From assembly GCA_031553655.1 (NCBI GenBank), contig JAVBLG010000025.1:1-64000 (forward strand): DNA of 64,000 nt, given 5' to 3'. Below, piece after piece: positions 39,457 to 49,526 of the stretch. Source of the DNA: JAVBLG01 sp031553655. Its GTDB lineage: Bacteria; Desulfobacterota; Desulfovibrionia; Desulfovibrionales; Desulfovibrionaceae. The number at the start of each line of letters is the position of its first letter. Position 1 is the first letter of the stretch. The notes under the pieces were generated by a model. That model saw only the letters and a program-made list of their open reading frames with translations. It was not told the DNA's origin and searched no databases. A program made the position numbers and the translations under genes.

Positions 39457-39596
39457 AGGAATTGAAAACGCAAGTATTGCCTCAGCCGACGTGTTCAGAT
39501 AAAATGAAGCTAAAATATAGTAGAACATATCATTTGTGTTTTTGAATAGTTATACTTTCTTCATCCACCTGAACCGCATCCGTGAGGATACTTGCC

Positions 39597-41441
39597 GTGA
39601 AAACGAATCTGACCTCGAAAAAAACCTCCAACGCCAAGTTGATAGCCTGGGTGGACAAAATGGCCGCCTTGTGTGAGCCGGAATCCATTTACTGGTGCGA
39701 TGGTTCCGAAAAAGAAAAAAATTCCCTTAATGAACTGCTGGTTAAAAGCGGCGTATTCATTCCGCTCAATGAAAATAAACGGCCGGGCAGCTTTCTGGCC
39801 CGCTCCCACCCGGGCGACGTGGCCAGAGTGGAGCATCGCACCTTTATCTGCCCGGAAAAAGAAATTGACGCCGGACCCAGCAATAATTGGGCCGACCCGG
39901 CAAAAATGCGCGAAACCTTGAACGACCTGTTCAAAGGCTGTATGCGCGGCCGCATCATGTATGTGGTGCCCTTCAGCATGGGGCCGGTGGGTTCGGCCAT
40001 TGCGCGCATAGGTGTGGAAATAACCGATTCACCCTATGTGGTGGTGAGCAAACGCATTCTCACCCGCATGGGGCAGAAGGTTTTGAATGCCCTTGGTCCC
40101 GAGGGTGAATTTGTGCCCTGCGCCCATTCAGTGGGCGCAGGCAAAAATCCCGGCCCGCAGGACGAAGTATGGCCGTGCGATCCTGAAAACGTACATGTTG
40201 TCCATTTTCCCGAAAGCCGCGAAATATGGTCTTACGGCAGCGGCTATGGCGGAAATTCGCTTCTGGGCAAAAAATGCCTGGCTTTGCGCATAGCTTCGGT
40301 TATGGCTCGCGACGAAGGGTGGTTGGCCGAACACATGCTCATTGTCGGCCTTGAAAGCCCGGAAGGTGAAAAAACCTATGTGGCGGCGGCCTTTCCCAGT
40401 TCCTGCGGCAAAACCAACCTGGGCATGCTCAGTCCGCCCAACGCCTTCAAGGGCTGGAAGGTCCACACTGTGGGCGACGACATCGCCTGGATCAAGCCCG
40501 GCAAAGACGGTCGGCTCTATGCGGTGAATGCCGAAGCCGGATTTTTCGGCGTGGCTCCGGGCACGTCCAACCAGACAAATGAAAGCGCCCTGGCAACTTG
40601 CCGGGCCGAAACCATTTTCACCAACGTGGCCCTTACCGACGACGGCGACATATGGTGGGAACGTTTGAGCAAAGAGGCCCCGGCACATCTTATCGACTGG
40701 CAGGGCCGCGACTGGACGCCGGGCTGCGGGCGCGACGCGGCCCACCCCAATTCGCGCTTTACCGCGCCCATTGCGCAATGCCCCAGTGTTGATCCGGCCT
40801 GGGACAATCCGGCCGGGGTGCCCATAAGCGCCTTCATCTTTGGCGGCAGGCTCAGCAAAAACGCCCCGCTGGTGTACGAGGCCTTCAACTGGAGCCACGG
40901 CGTATATCTCGGCGCTACCATAGGCTCGGAAAAAACCGCCGCCGCCGAAGGCCAAGCCGCCATACGCTACGACCCCATGGCCATGCTGCCTTTCTGCGGC
41001 TACAATATGGGCGATTATTTTGCCCACTGGCTGCGCATGGGCCGTTCCCTGCCCAAGCCCCCACCCATTTTTCGCGTGAACTGGTTCCGTAAGGACGAGG
41101 AAGGGCATTTCCTGTGGCCCGGATATGGCGAAAACCTGCGCGTGCTCAAATGGATAGTGGACAGGGTGCATGGCCGGGCCGGGGCGGTGGAAAGCCCGCT
41201 GGGGCTGATGCCTTATTATGAGGACATTACCTGGAAGGGCATGAAGTTCAGCCGCGAGGAATTCAACAGTCTGCTGGCTGTCGACGTGGCCGCGGGGCAA
41301 AAGGAAGCTGAGGGGCAGAAGGCCTATCTTGATCAATTTGCCCAAATAGGCAGACTGCCCGAAGAGCTGGTCCATGAACAGAGGCTGCTGGCCCTGCGCC
41401 TGGAGAAGACCAGGGGCGTGTGGAATCCTCCCAAAAAATAG
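39597..41441 (+). CDS. pckG: Phosphoenolpyruvate carboxykinase (GTP)
   Basis: Interconverts oxaloacetate and phosphoenolpyruvate with GTP/GDP; links the C4 acids to gluconeogenesis or anaplerosis. It has 614 residues, usual for the GTP class. The P-loop is [13 protein letters not shown] with the hyper-reactive cysteine. The metal/nucleotide region [20 protein letters not shown] and [14 protein letters not shown] follow, then [24 protein letters not shown] at 39597 is chosen because TGAGGA precedes it by 8 bases; the GTG at 39582 overlaps that site. It is followed by a 178-base gap with a palindromic repeat. Confidence 0.96.
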   Translation: MKTNLTSKKTSNAKLIAWVDKMAALCEPESIYWCDGSEKEKNSLNELLVKSGVFIPLNENKRPGSFLARSHPGDVARVEHRTFICPEKEIDAGPSNNWADPAKMRETLNDLFKGCMRGRIMYVVPFSMGPVGSAIARIGVEITDSPYVVVSKRILTRMGQKVLNALGPEGEFVPCAHSVGAGKNPGPQDEVWPCDPENVHVVHFPESREIWSYGSGYGGNSLLGKKCLALRIASVMARDEGWLAEHMLIVGLESPEGEKTYVAAAFPSSCGKTNLGMLSPPNAFKGWKVHTVGDDIAWIKPGKDGRLYAVNAEAGFFGVAPGTSNQTNESALATCRAETIFTNVALTDDGDIWWERLSKEAPAHLIDWQGRDWTPGCGRDAAHPNSRFTAPIAQCPSVDPAWDNPAGVPISAFIFGGRLSKNAPLVYEAFNWSHGVYLGATIGSEKTAAAEGQAAIRYDPMAMLPFCGYNMGDYFAHWLRMGRSLPKPPPIFRVNWFRKDEEGHFLWPGYGENLRVLKWIVDRVHGRAGAVESPLGLMPYYEDITWKGMKFSREEFNSLLAVDVAAGQKEAEGQKAYLDQFAQIGRLPEELVHEQRLLALRLEKTRGVWNPPKK

Positions 41442-41472
41442 AGAGCATTGTCACGAGGCGCTTTTTGTCCCC

Positions 41473-41553
41473 GCCTGCGTCAAAAAACTTTTTTATTCCG
41501 GTCGAGTACCAGAAAAGTACACTCCCTCCATAAAAAAGTTTTTTTCCTTGGCG
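41473..41553. repeat. Dispersed palindromic repeat, copy 1
   Basis: A perfect 15-base stem AAAAAACTTTTTTAT / ATAAAAAAGTTTTTT (41482-41496 and 41530-41544) flanks a core that reads GGAGTGTACTTTTCTGGTAC on the minus strand. The end TGACGCAGGC (minus, 41473-41482) also occurs at 53238-53247. An inverted related copy is at 53299-53387. Confidence 0.7.
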
Positions 41554-41619
41554 GATAACAAAAATCATCTTCATGACAACACTATCTGGGAAATACAACG
41601 TTGCAAAGTTGAGATATAT

Positions 41620-42138
41620 ATGGCCGATAGCCGTATTCGCATAATTGCCGGCGACATCACCAAACTTGAAGTGGACGCCATTGTCAATGCCGCCAACAAC
41701 TCGCTTCTGGGTGGGGGCGGCGTTGACGGGGCCATCCATCGCGCCGCCGGGCCCGAGCTTGTAGCCGAATCGCGCACTCTGGCCCCCTGCCCCACCGGCG
41801 AGGCGCGGGTTACCAAAGGTTACAACCTTCCGGCCAGATGGGTTATCCACACTGTCGGGCCGATATGGCGCGGCGGAAGCAATGATGAACCGCAGCTGCT
41901 GGCTGCGGCTTACCGCAACTCTCTGGCCGAAGCCGCGCGCATAGGGGCCGCCACAATGGCCTTTCCGGCCATTTCCACCGGAGTTTACGGCTACCCTAGA
42001 GAAGAGGCTGCCAAGGTCGCCTTGCGGGTTGTGAGTGAATTCCTGGATCGAAATGAGGTGATCAAGGAGGTTATTCTGATCTTTTTTTCGGAGGATGCGG
42101 CGGAAATGTGTCGAAAGGTGATGGCAGCACTTCCGTAG
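41620..42138 (+). CDS. Macrodomain protein (ADP-ribose binding, O-acetyl-ADP-ribose deacetylase type)
   Basis: A single macrodomain of 172 residues, likely binding ADP-ribose and perhaps removing acetyl or ADP-ribosyl groups. The start ADSRIRIIAGDITKLEVDAI leads into VNAANNSLLGGGGVDGAIH, the MacroD/YmdB-type motif, and FPAISTGVYGYPREEAA forms the phosphate-binding loop. The ATG at 41620 gives the family N-terminus; the open frame extends upstream into the palindromic repeat and pckG and is not coding. No ADP-ribosyltransferase gene is next to it. Convergent with mutL. Confidence 0.93.
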   Translation: MADSRIRIIAGDITKLEVDAIVNAANNSLLGGGGVDGAIHRAAGPELVAESRTLAPCPTGEARVTKGYNLPARWVIHTVGPIWRGGSNDEPQLLAAAYRNSLAEAARIGAATMAFPAISTGVYGYPREEAAKVALRVVSEFLDRNEVIKEVILIFFSEDAAEMCRKVMAALP

Positions 42139-42162
42139 AAAGATTATTATATAGTATGGACA

Positions 42163-42185
42163 AGAGGGCCGCTCGGCGGCCCTCT
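42163..42185. terminator. Two-way hairpin between the macrodomain gene and mutL
   Basis: Perfect 10-base stem AGAGGGCCGC / GCGGCCCTCT with a 3-base loop. There is no T tract on either side, so strength is uncertain. Confidence 0.6.
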
Positions 42186-42210
42186 ACTGACAAAAAGCAA
42201 ACTAAAAGCC

Positions 42211-44136
42211 TCATCGCCTTTTGAACATTTTCTCCAGTTCTTTATCACCCAGCACCAACACTGTGGGCCTGCCATGCGGACAAAAATCCCGCACCTCCGG
42301 CGGCAAGCGCAACCACTGCTCCAAAAGAGCGTAGGCCTCATCACGGCTGAGCTGTTGCCCGGCTTTGATCGCGCCCTTACAGGCCATAGAAATAAAAAGG
42401 TTTTCCAAGCCGTCGCGGCGACCACCAAGAACTTCACGCAAGAACTCCACGGCCTCGCCCCGGCTCAAAATAGCGGGAATGGATGAGCAGCCAAGCACAT
42501 TATCTCGCAATTCCAGGCTAAAACCAAGGGAGGCCAAATCCGGACGCAACTCCTGAAACCTTTCCTTTTCCGCCGGATGTATGGGCAATTCCAGAGGTAG
42601 AACCAGGGCCTGACCCTGGCCGCGCCGCCCACCACGCAGCAAATTTTCGTACAAAATGCGCTCATGGGCGGCATGTTGATCCAGAAGCAGTAAATTTCCC
42701 GCGGCATCGCCCAGCACAAGATAAGTGGCAGCCGCCTGCCCCATATAAATCATGGCCGAAGCTCCACCACTCGGTTTTTCATCGGAAGCTGGAGCGGCAG
42801 ATGGACGCTCACCATCAGCGGCAGCCCGGACAGGCACGTCCCCTTCTCCATTGCCAATGCCCGCGAAATTGTGTTCGTTCTCCGTTTGGTCGGCTGTGCC
42901 GTCAGCCTCACCGCCATTAACTGAGGCTGTGCCGTCATTGCGCCCCCACAGCACCACTGTATCCTCGGCGGGAACGGAATTTTCGCGATAAAAGCGTCTG
43001 TGAGGGCCAAAAGGGTCGCCGGCATCACCCCAGAAATTTGTGGGGCGCGGGGCCTGATTATCCGCGCGGCTGGTCAGATCAAAAATTACGTCCCGCGCGG
43101 GCGGAGCGACCTCCACTTTGGCGGGAACTTGAATTACCGAGGCGTCGAGCGCCTGGCGCACAGCGGAAAGCACAGCGGAAAACGCCGCGCTTTCATCTCT
43201 GAAACGCACCTCGATCTTGGCCGGATGCACATTAACATCCACCTCATGCTGGTCAATTTCCACGAAAAGGACTAGTTGGGGGTTCTCGCGGCTGATGATG
43301 CGGTTTTTATAAGCTTCGCGCACGGCGGCGGCCAGACGGCGATCAGATACAGAGCGCCCGTTCACATAAAACAGCATACGATCGGCTTTGGTCTGACTAT
43401 ATTCCGGGCGGGAAGCAAGCCCGTGAACCCTTATGCCGTGACGTGACGCATCAAAATTTATCATGGCACTCTCGTCGGATAAAGGCCATGAATAACTGAG
43501 ACGCTCCGTCAGGCTTTGACCGGAGGGGAAATGCAGAACTTCTCGTTCCCCGGCCATAAGCGTAAAAGACACGTCAGTTCTGGCCAGTGCCAGACGCACC
43601 AACCATTCCTGGGCGCGTTTGAATTCGGTGGCCGGAGTTTTGAGAAACTTGAGCCGGGCCGGAATATTGGTAAACAGATCCCTGACTTCAACAATGGTGC
43701 CCTTGTGCAGCGAAGCCGGTCCACGGGCTGTCATGCGCCCGTATTCCACAGTAATGGACGAAGAGTTTTCTTCACCGCGCGCATCAAGCCGCCGCGAGGT
43801 TACGGTAAAACGCGACACCGAGGCTATGCTGGGCAGAGCTTCACCGCGAAAACCATAGCTGGAAATAGCCATAAGCCCGGCAAGATCACTTATCTTGCTG
43901 GTGGCGTGACGGGTAACGGCCAGTTCCAATTCTTCGGCACTTATTCCTTCGCCGTCGTCCCTGACCCGAATCAGGCTCTGCCCTCCAGATTCAAGCGTAA
44001 CTTCCACAGATGAAGCATTGGCGTCAAGACTATTTTCAACTAATTCCTTGACCACACTGGAAGGCCGTTCCACAACCTCTCCGGCGGCAATTTGATTACG
44101 CAATTCCGGAGGAAGTAATTTGATGGTTTTGTTCAT
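42211..44136 (-). CDS. mutL: DNA mismatch repair protein MutL
   Basis: Mismatch-repair coordinator of 641 residues. The GHKL ATPase carries VVERPSSVVKELVENSLDAN, RVRDDGEGIS, TSKISDL and YGFRGEALPSIASVS. A linker of variable charge (about 340-440) leads to the dimerisation domain. That domain keeps the latent-endonuclease motifs: LLLDQHAAHERILYENL (DQHAxxExxxxE), ACKGAIKAGQ, and CPHGRPT near the end. So this MutL should nick DNA itself, as expected where MutH is absent. The start at 44136 is canonical (MNKTIKLLPPELRNQIAAGE). mutS is not in the window. The gene lies divergent from an unknown small gene. Confidence 0.95.
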   Translation of the reverse strand: MNKTIKLLPPELRNQIAAGEVVERPSSVVKELVENSLDANASSVEVTLESGGQSLIRVRDDGEGISAEELELAVTRHATSKISDLAGLMAISSYGFRGEALPSIASVSRFTVTSRRLDARGEENSSSITVEYGRMTARGPASLHKGTIVEVRDLFTNIPARLKFLKTPATEFKRAQEWLVRLALARTDVSFTLMAGEREVLHFPSGQSLTERLSYSWPLSDESAMINFDASRHGIRVHGLASRPEYSQTKADRMLFYVNGRSVSDRRLAAAVREAYKNRIISRENPQLVLFVEIDQHEVDVNVHPAKIEVRFRDESAAFSAVLSAVRQALDASVIQVPAKVEVAPPARDVIFDLTSRADNQAPRPTNFWGDAGDPFGPHRRFYRENSVPAEDTVVLWGRNDGTASVNGGEADGTADQTENEHNFAGIGNGEGDVPVRAAADGERPSAAPASDEKPSGGASAMIYMGQAAATYLVLGDAAGNLLLLDQHAAHERILYENLLRGGRRGQGQALVLPLELPIHPAEKERFQELRPDLASLGFSLELRDNVLGCSSIPAILSRGEAVEFLREVLGGRRDGLENLFISMACKGAIKAGQQLSRDEAYALLEQWLRLPPEVRDFCPHGRPTVLVLGDKELEKMFKRR

Positions 44137-44286
44137 AAGGCATTTTATCTCTTAAAGAGGGGAGTTGCCAAGATGTTTTGGAGGCTTATATTAGGGAGAA
44201 ATATGGCGCGCGCGGCCTACATGACTGATACGCGCTCTTTCAGGTTTATTGCCCTGGCGCGCCGGATAAAGATCGAGGAGCAGACC

Positions 44287-44595
44287 ATGGAAAAGCACAA
44301 AGAGATGAATACGGAACCGTTGCCGGTTCCCGGAGCTACGCGATTGGGCTTTGATCCGGAGCTGCTTTTTGTGGAATGCGCCGTATGCGGCAGCCCTGTA
44401 TTGTGGGAAAAAGGGCGTTCCACGGAAATTCTGCGCATAGCCGGAGTAGAACCGGGAGAACTCGACTCTCAATGTTTGTTGATTACTGAAGGCTGTCCGT
44501 TATGTTCGAAGCACGGCAGCTATAATGTACGGATCATACGCCTTGAGCGCGGCGGAATGAATGGCGACTTTATAAGAACAAGGGGCACGGCCTAA
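44287..44595 (+). CDS. Unknown small protein with two CxxC pairs
   Basis: A protein of 102 residues with no recognised family. Two cysteine pairs (CAVCGS near 34 and CPLCSKHG near 74) suggest a zinc-ribbon-like fold. Another cysteine lies at DSQCLLITEG. There is no signal peptide. ATG at 44287 follows GAGGAG by 6 bases; the longer frame from 44173 lacks a ribosome-binding site. A two-way terminator separates it from tupA. Function unknown. Confidence 0.65.
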   Translation: MEKHKEMNTEPLPVPGATRLGFDPELLFVECAVCGSPVLWEKGRSTEILRIAGVEPGELDSQCLLITEGCPLCSKHGSYNVRIIRLERGGMNGDFIRTRGTA

Positions 44596-44666
44596 AACTT
44601 TTTGCGTATAAAATGAACAAAAAGTTACAAAGCATCAAACAACTGCCCAATTGATGCAATAAATAA

Positions 44667-44694
44667 CGGGGCCGCCGGTTTTCCGACGGCCCCG
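44667..44694. terminator. Two-way terminator between unknown gene and tupA
   Basis: Stem CGGGGCCGcCGG / CCGaCGGCCCCG with a TTTT loop, one mismatch, between convergent genes. Confidence 0.75.
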
Positions 44695-44730
44695 ATTGAT
44701 TTCGTTTGCTCTCTACGTTTGCAACATGGC

Positions 44731-45561
44731 CTATTTGGCGGCATTGGGGAAGAACAGCGGCTCGCCGTAAACGTCAACACCGAAAGTTTTGATAATGCCT
44801 TGGGCTTCCGGTCCGGTGAGCCAATCAATAAACGCCTTGGCCCCGGCGGCGTTCACCTTGGGGAATTTGGCGGGATTAACGGCAATCACAGCTATGAAGT
44901 TAAGCAGCACTTCGTCGCCTTCCACCAGAGGAACCAAAGCTATTTCCTTTTTCATGGTAAGATAGGTGGCTCTATCCATTAGTGTATAGGCTTTTTTGGC
45001 ATCGGTATATTCAGTAGTGGCCTTGTTGCCCAATTTACCGTCGGCGAAAAGAATGTACCAATCACCGGCGGGCTTTACTCCGGCCTTTTCCCACACTTCC
45101 ATCTCCTTCACATGAGTACCGGACATGTCTCCCCTGGTCACAAAGGGCGCTGAAGCCGCGGCAATGCGCTTGAACGCCTCGGCCGCGCTTTTCATCCCCT
45201 TGATTTTGGCCGGGTCGTCCTTGGGGCCGAGAATGACAAAATCGTTATACATCACGTCACGGCGGTCAATGCCATAGCCTTCGGCCACAAAGGCGTCTTC
45301 AAGCTTGCGCGCGTGCACCATCACCAAGTCGAAATCGCCAGTCTGGGCTTTTTTCAGCGTGGCTCCTGTGCCCGCACCTTCAAATTTCACCTTCACCCCG
45401 GTTTTTTTCTCATATTTTTTGGCCAAAAGTGGTACTATGCCTGCGTCAATGGGACCTATTGTGCTCGACAAGCGTATTTCGGCCGGGGCCGCCAGGACCG
45501 GGGCGCAAAAGACGGAAACAGCAAAAGACAGAGCCAGAAGACAAATTGGGAATAAACGCAT
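44731..45561 (-). CDS. tupA: Tungstate ABC transporter substrate-binding protein
   Basis: Periplasmic binding protein of 276 residues for tungstate uptake, which Desulfovibrio uses for formate dehydrogenases. It has a Sec signal peptide (LFPICLLALSFAVSVFCAPV, cleavage near ALAA at residue 25). Mature features are SSTIGPIDAGIVPLLAKKYE, GDFDLVMVHARKLEDAFVAE, VMYNDFVILGPKDDPAKIKG and FVTRGDMSGTH, all typical of TupA. The family's usual TTTS turn appears as LSSTIG. The permease and ATPase genes tupB and tupC are not next to it: upstream is a 400-base gap and downstream a terminator. A GC-rich folded sequence lies upstream (45643-45706). Confidence 0.9.
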   Translation of the reverse strand: MRLFPICLLALSFAVSVFCAPVLAAPAEIRLSSTIGPIDAGIVPLLAKKYEKKTGVKVKFEGAGTGATLKKAQTGDFDLVMVHARKLEDAFVAEGYGIDRRDVMYNDFVILGPKDDPAKIKGMKSAAEAFKRIAAASAPFVTRGDMSGTHVKEMEVWEKAGVKPAGDWYILFADGKLGNKATTEYTDAKKAYTLMDRATYLTMKKEIALVPLVEGDEVLLNFIAVIAVNPAKFPKVNAAGAKAFIDWLTGPEAQGIIKTFGVDVYGEPLFFPNAAK

Positions 45562-45962
45562 GCCATACTCCTTATCTTTGAGTGTAAATATGCTTTTTTA
45601 TACATGTATATGTATGTTGTAAGGAAGTCAAACCGTGATACGCGGGGCTGACGCGCCTCAGCGCGGAGGCCCGAGGCATTTCCGTCAGCTTTCGTAGCCG
45701 GTATGCATTTACACTATGCAATACGGCAAAAATAAAATGATTAAGAAACTTATTTATACCAAAAAAATCTAATTATACACCAGGATCACATTAAATTAAC
45801 AGATAATTTTATTTTTTTGAGAAAAATGCCATAACATGATAATACCCATAACAAGCCGTCATGGCTAAAGAAGTTTTTATTTTTGCCGATAGTAAAAAAA
45901 CAATAGGGCTGAATGTTGCGTCAGCATCCATTCCGCCTTGGTATCAACGACCAGAGGTTGAT
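45562..45962. other. Gap between tupA and an unknown secreted protein gene
   Basis: About 400 bases without a clear gene. It contains an AT-rich palindrome ATACATGTAT near 45600-45609, the GC-rich structured element at 45643-45706, and a long AT-rich run (45721-45850). The frame open from 45861 is judged untranslated before 45963. Confidence 0.6.
45643..45706 (-). promoter_or_regulatory. Candidate structured leader RNA of tupA
   Basis: On the minus strand, arms GCTGACG / CGTCAGC enclose a hairpin GCCTC-CGCGCT-GAGGC. The outer flanks can extend through CCGGCT / AGCC and ATAC / GTAT. It stands out as GC-rich within an AT-rich gap, about 80 bases before the tupA start. Molybdenum/tungsten cofactor riboswitches are known upstream of such genes; the likeness is structural and loose. 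Confidence 0.3.
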
Positions 45963-46268
45963 ATGGCCGGTTCAAGTTTCACCAGAATTCTACTCATCGC
46001 TGCGCTTGTGGTTTGCGTGCCCCTGCCCATTTTATATGCGGCCGGGCAAAATACCATTGATATCAGTGATGACTACGACTACGCCATATCTGTGCCCTGC
46101 GACGAACGCTATCAGATCCATGCGGCCCGATCTTTGGACATTGTAGCCTATTTTTTGCTGGCCACTTCCGGAATATGGAAACCCGAAGACGGCAGGCAGA
46201 AAAAACTGTCCACTCATTCCGCGTTTGTCTGCACTCCCCCTATTCTAGCAGTAAACCTGAGGGAATAA
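45963..46268 (+). CDS. Unknown small exported protein
   Basis: A protein of 101 residues with an N-terminal signal peptide or anchor (MAGSSFTRILLIAALVVCVPLPILYAAGQN). The rest (NTIDISDDYDYAISVPCDER, then RSLDIVAYFLLATSGIW) contains a second moderately hydrophobic stretch and two cysteines. No family is recognised. ATG at 45963 is chosen for AGAGG at 6 bases and the signal peptide; an in-frame ATG at 45861 adds 34 residues that would bury the signal. It lies 122 bases before the chemoreceptor gene on the same strand. Confidence 0.55.
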   Translation: MAGSSFTRILLIAALVVCVPLPILYAAGQNTIDISDDYDYAISVPCDERYQIHAARSLDIVAYFLLATSGIWKPEDGRQKKLSTHSAFVCTPPILAVNLRE

Positions 46269-46390
46269 AATTTTCCGGCCGGAAATTTTTTCTACGTCCC
46301 TATCCTCTTTTTTCGCTTTGCGTCTGGAGCCGCCTGTTTGGGCGGTGCGTATCACTTTTAATATAGAGCTGTTTTTTGCAGGAGTCCCGC

Positions 46391-48805
46391 ATGACTACCA
46401 AGTACAAGATTATCGCTGGGTTTGTGTTCATGGTGTTGCTGGCCGCCGGGCTGTCAGTTTTTGCCTGGCTGCGTCTGGCCGACTCGTCCAGAGGCTTTGA
46501 CAGCTACCGCTCCGAAGCCCGTACCGGCGTTTATGCCAACTGGTCCGACGCGCTGATGCGCGAAGCCAAAGACAAGGTCAGCAAATTTATCATATCTCTA
46601 GATCCTTCAATGATGGAGCAGGCCCGCAAGGATTTGGAAGCCTGCATCAAGTACATACAGGAAACTAAAGACAATGAAGGCGACGCTGAAAACCGCTCCA
46701 GGCTCGACGCCGCCTCTGGTCAGATCAGAAAGATGATCGACCTTTCCAGGGAATTACAGAATGAACTGCTCCTGGCCGAAAAATATGTGCAGGAAAAGCT
46801 CACCCCGGCGGCTGACCAGATTAACAACATGCTCACCGACCTGCACAATGCGGCCACCAGAATCAACAACGTACCTCTTTTGAACGCCCTTGACGACGCT
46901 TACAGCACCTATGCCGATTTTCGCGTGGAAGTTCGCATATACAATTCCACCTACAACCCTGAAGACGCGGTAAAGGCCTACAAATTTCTGGACAAATTCA
47001 CCGGGGTAATGGCGGCTATAGACAAGGCCATCACCCAGCCCGAAGTGCGCAAAATATATGGAGTGCTGGTGGGGGGCTATAAGGCTTACCTCGACACCTT
47101 CAAGGAAGTTGACGTTATAATCAAGGACAGCCTCAAGGCTAGAAAGCAGTTTGACGACACCGCCAACTCCGTGTCCAAGTTCTTTGACGGATACACCGAT
47201 CAGGCCCTGAAGAATATGCAGACCCTTGGAACCGCCACTCGTGAAAGCAATGACAATGCCCAGAACGCCATGACCATGGGCAGTGTGGCCGGGGTGATCC
47301 TGGGCCTGATTTTCGCAGCCTGGATCATTTTCGGAGTGGTGCGGGTGCTGACTAATGTGGCGGCTTTTGCCGGCGAAGTGGCCAAAGGCAATTTCCATGC
47401 CATACTTAATGTCAAAGAAGGCGGAGAAATCGGGGTTATGGCAAGGTCAGTAGCCGCCATACCGGTTACGCTTAATGAAATGACGGCTGAATACAATCGC
47501 CTGGAAAAGCGCATTGAAGAGGGTTATCTGGATATTCAGGGCGACACGGGCAAGTTCTCCGGAGAATTCGCCAATCTTGTGCAGGGAACCAACAATATTC
47601 TGAAGCGTATGGCCTTGATCTTCAACAGCCTGCCCTCGCCCATGGTCATGCTTGGCAGCGATATGCAGGCCCACTATATGAACAGGGCGGGCCAGGATGT
47701 GGCTGGTACCGACTACCAGGGCAAGACATGCAAGGAGCTGTTCGCCCGCGAAGATTTTGGCTCGTCCTCTTGCGGCCTGACCAATGCGACGCGCAGCGGT
47801 CGTCCCGCTTCCGGCGAAACAGTGGCCCATCCGCGTGGCAGCAGAATGGACATAAGCTATACGGCCATTCCGCTCAACGACGCCCAGGGCAAGCTGGCTT
47901 CTGTTCTGCAATTGATTATAGACCTTACCAAGATTAAAGATACTGAACGCAAGATAGTTGAAGTGGCCAGGCAGGCCATGGCCAGCGCCGACCGCGTGGC
48001 CGCCGCTTCCGAGCAGCTTTCGGCCCAGGTGGAACAGGTGAGCCGGGGCGCGGAAATGCAGCGCTCGCGCGTGGAAAGCACGGCCACGGCCATGAACGAA
48101 ATGAACGCCACCGTGCTTGAAGTGGCCCGCAATGCCGGCAATGCCTCGGAACAAAGCGAAGACACGCGCAAAAAGGCCGACGGCGGCGCCCAGCTTATGG
48201 ATCGGATGGTCAAGTCGATCAACGGCGTCAACACCGTGGCCCTGGGCCTTCAGGACAATATGCAGGAACTGGGCAAGCAGGCCGAAAGCATCGGTGGGGT
48301 GATGAACGTCATTTCGGATATTGCCGACCAAACCAACCTGCTGGCTCTTAACGCCGCCATTGAGGCGGCCAGAGCCGGAGAAGCCGGACGCGGCTTTGCC
48401 GTAGTCGCCGACGAAGTGCGCAAGCTGGCTGAAAAAACCATGCAAGCCACTCAGGAAGTGGGAGCCAGCATTCAGGCCATCCAGCAATCGGCCCACACCA
48501 ATATCAACGAAGTTATCAATGCGGTGAAGAATATTAATGAGGCCACGGAACTGGCCGACACTTCCGGCCAGGCCCTGGGAGAAATAGTTGCCCTGGCCGG
48601 GTCGAGTTCTTCGGTGGTGGCTTCCATTGCCACTGCGGCGGAGGAGCAAAGCGCCACCTCAGAAGAAATAAACACCGCCCTGGAAGAAATCAGCCGCATC
48701 GTGAATGAAACAGCCGACGGCATGACCCAGGCGTCCTCCGCTGTGCAGGATCTGGCCCACACAGCTCAGGAATTGAAAAGCATCATGCAGAGGCTTCAGG
48801 GATAA
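46391..48805 (+). CDS. Methyl-accepting chemotaxis protein with PAS domain
   Basis: Transmembrane chemoreceptor of 804 residues. TM1 is near residues 7-29 ([20 protein letters not shown]). A helical periplasmic sensor of about 260 residues follows, then TM2 near 298-322 ([17 protein letters not shown]), a HAMP linker and a PAS domain (about 410-515, [20 protein letters not shown]). The C-terminal signalling hairpin contains [19 protein letters not shown], the conserved tip that contacts CheA/CheW. No CheR-binding pentapeptide is seen at the end. ATG at 46391 follows CAGGAG. The all-helical sensor could be a HBM-type four-helix domain; ligand unknown. A strong terminator follows. Confidence 0.94.
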   Translation: MTTKYKIIAGFVFMVLLAAGLSVFAWLRLADSSRGFDSYRSEARTGVYANWSDALMREAKDKVSKFIISLDPSMMEQARKDLEACIKYIQETKDNEGDAENRSRLDAASGQIRKMIDLSRELQNELLLAEKYVQEKLTPAADQINNMLTDLHNAATRINNVPLLNALDDAYSTYADFRVEVRIYNSTYNPEDAVKAYKFLDKFTGVMAAIDKAITQPEVRKIYGVLVGGYKAYLDTFKEVDVIIKDSLKARKQFDDTANSVSKFFDGYTDQALKNMQTLGTATRESNDNAQNAMTMGSVAGVILGLIFAAWIIFGVVRVLTNVAAFAGEVAKGNFHAILNVKEGGEIGVMARSVAAIPVTLNEMTAEYNRLEKRIEEGYLDIQGDTGKFSGEFANLVQGTNNILKRMALIFNSLPSPMVMLGSDMQAHYMNRAGQDVAGTDYQGKTCKELFAREDFGSSSCGLTNATRSGRPASGETVAHPRGSRMDISYTAIPLNDAQGKLASVLQLIIDLTKIKDTERKIVEVARQAMASADRVAAASEQLSAQVEQVSRGAEMQRSRVESTATAMNEMNATVLEVARNAGNASEQSEDTRKKADGGAQLMDRMVKSINGVNTVALGLQDNMQELGKQAESIGGVMNVISDIADQTNLLALNAAIEAARAGEAGRGFAVVADEVRKLAEKTMQATQEVGASIQAIQQSAHTNINEVINAVKNINEATELADTSGQALGEIVALAGSSSSVVASIATAAEEQSATSEEINTALEEISRIVNETADGMTQASSAVQDLAHTAQELKSIMQRLQG

Positions 48806-48831
48806 ATATAATAAATAATTTTTAACGTGTG

Positions 48832-48880
48832 ACCGGCCGGGAACGCATGCCGTTACAGCATGTGATCCCGGCCGTTTTTT
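48832..48880 (+). terminator. Terminator after the chemoreceptor gene
   Basis: Arms CGGCCGGGA / TCCCGGCCG and CATGC / GCATG, then six T. Confidence 0.9.
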
Positions 48881-48974
48881 ATATCTCTTTCACCCCTAAA
48901 GATCGGTTCAGGCGCAGTGGAATTTTTGCCTATACGTATTACATATGACAACTATTTGATAATTAATAAAATAT

Positions 48975-49298
48975 TTAGTTGACAATCATGTCCACAATCC
49001 TGAAAATCAACTTCAGATCCTTATCGTTAGCCCGGTCGAGCATGGCGTCGATTTCTCGCCGAGTATCGATCGGTTCCGGTTCGTCGGGGATACTGAGTAA
49101 TCTGGAGGGGGTCATGCCAAAAGCAAAAGCTGTTTTTTCCAGCAGATCAAGCCCCATATTTGTAACGCCCCGTTCTATCTTGCTTAAATGTACAGGATGG
49201 GACCCGATCATTTCCGCCATCTGTTCTTGGGACAAGTTGGCTTTTTTTCGTAAAATTTTGATTCGTAATCCTAATTGTTTCGCCAAGGCCTCTTCCAT
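48975..49298 (-). CDS. XRE-family helix-turn-helix regulator
   Basis: DNA-binding protein of 107 residues. HTH_3 domain at about 8-62: LGLRIKILRKKANLSQEQMA, EMIGSHPVHLSKIERGVTNM, then LLEKTAFAFGMTPSRLLS. The C-terminus (RREIDAMLDRANDKDLKLIF) is a helical tail. The ATG at 49298 has GGAGAG 10 bases upstream; a TTG six bases earlier is an alternative start. Upstream to 49526 the sequence is AT-rich with short inverted A/T repeats (near 49467-49490). Target unknown. Confidence 0.85.
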   Translation of the reverse strand: MEEALAKQLGLRIKILRKKANLSQEQMAEMIGSHPVHLSKIERGVTNMGLDLLEKTAFAFGMTPSRLLSIPDEPEPIDTRREIDAMLDRANDKDLKLIFRIVDMIVN

Positions 49299-49526
49299 AA
49301 CCAAAGCTCTCCAAAACTTGTTGTCACATATCTAGAATAGCTTTTTTTCCACCCATTGATATAGCCTTGAGGATAAATAAGTTGCAAAATCAAAGCATTT
49401 AAGCTTAAAGTTAGTTTTGGGGCAATCATTTTGCCGTGATTAGCGCATGTCCTTTTTTGCACAAGCTTTTTTTGCGTAAAAAAGTCCCGGTCAAAATTGA
49501 CGCGAGACTCATCTTGTAGGTTGTTT

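Noticed and set aside
41374..41619. Longer N-terminus for the macrodomain protein
   Set aside because: It overlaps the end of pckG and the palindromic repeat; the macrodomain starts right after the ATG at 41620.
47447..48649. A 400-residue open frame antisense to the chemoreceptor
   Set aside because: Mirror of the conserved MCP signalling domain; composition is that of a shadow frame.
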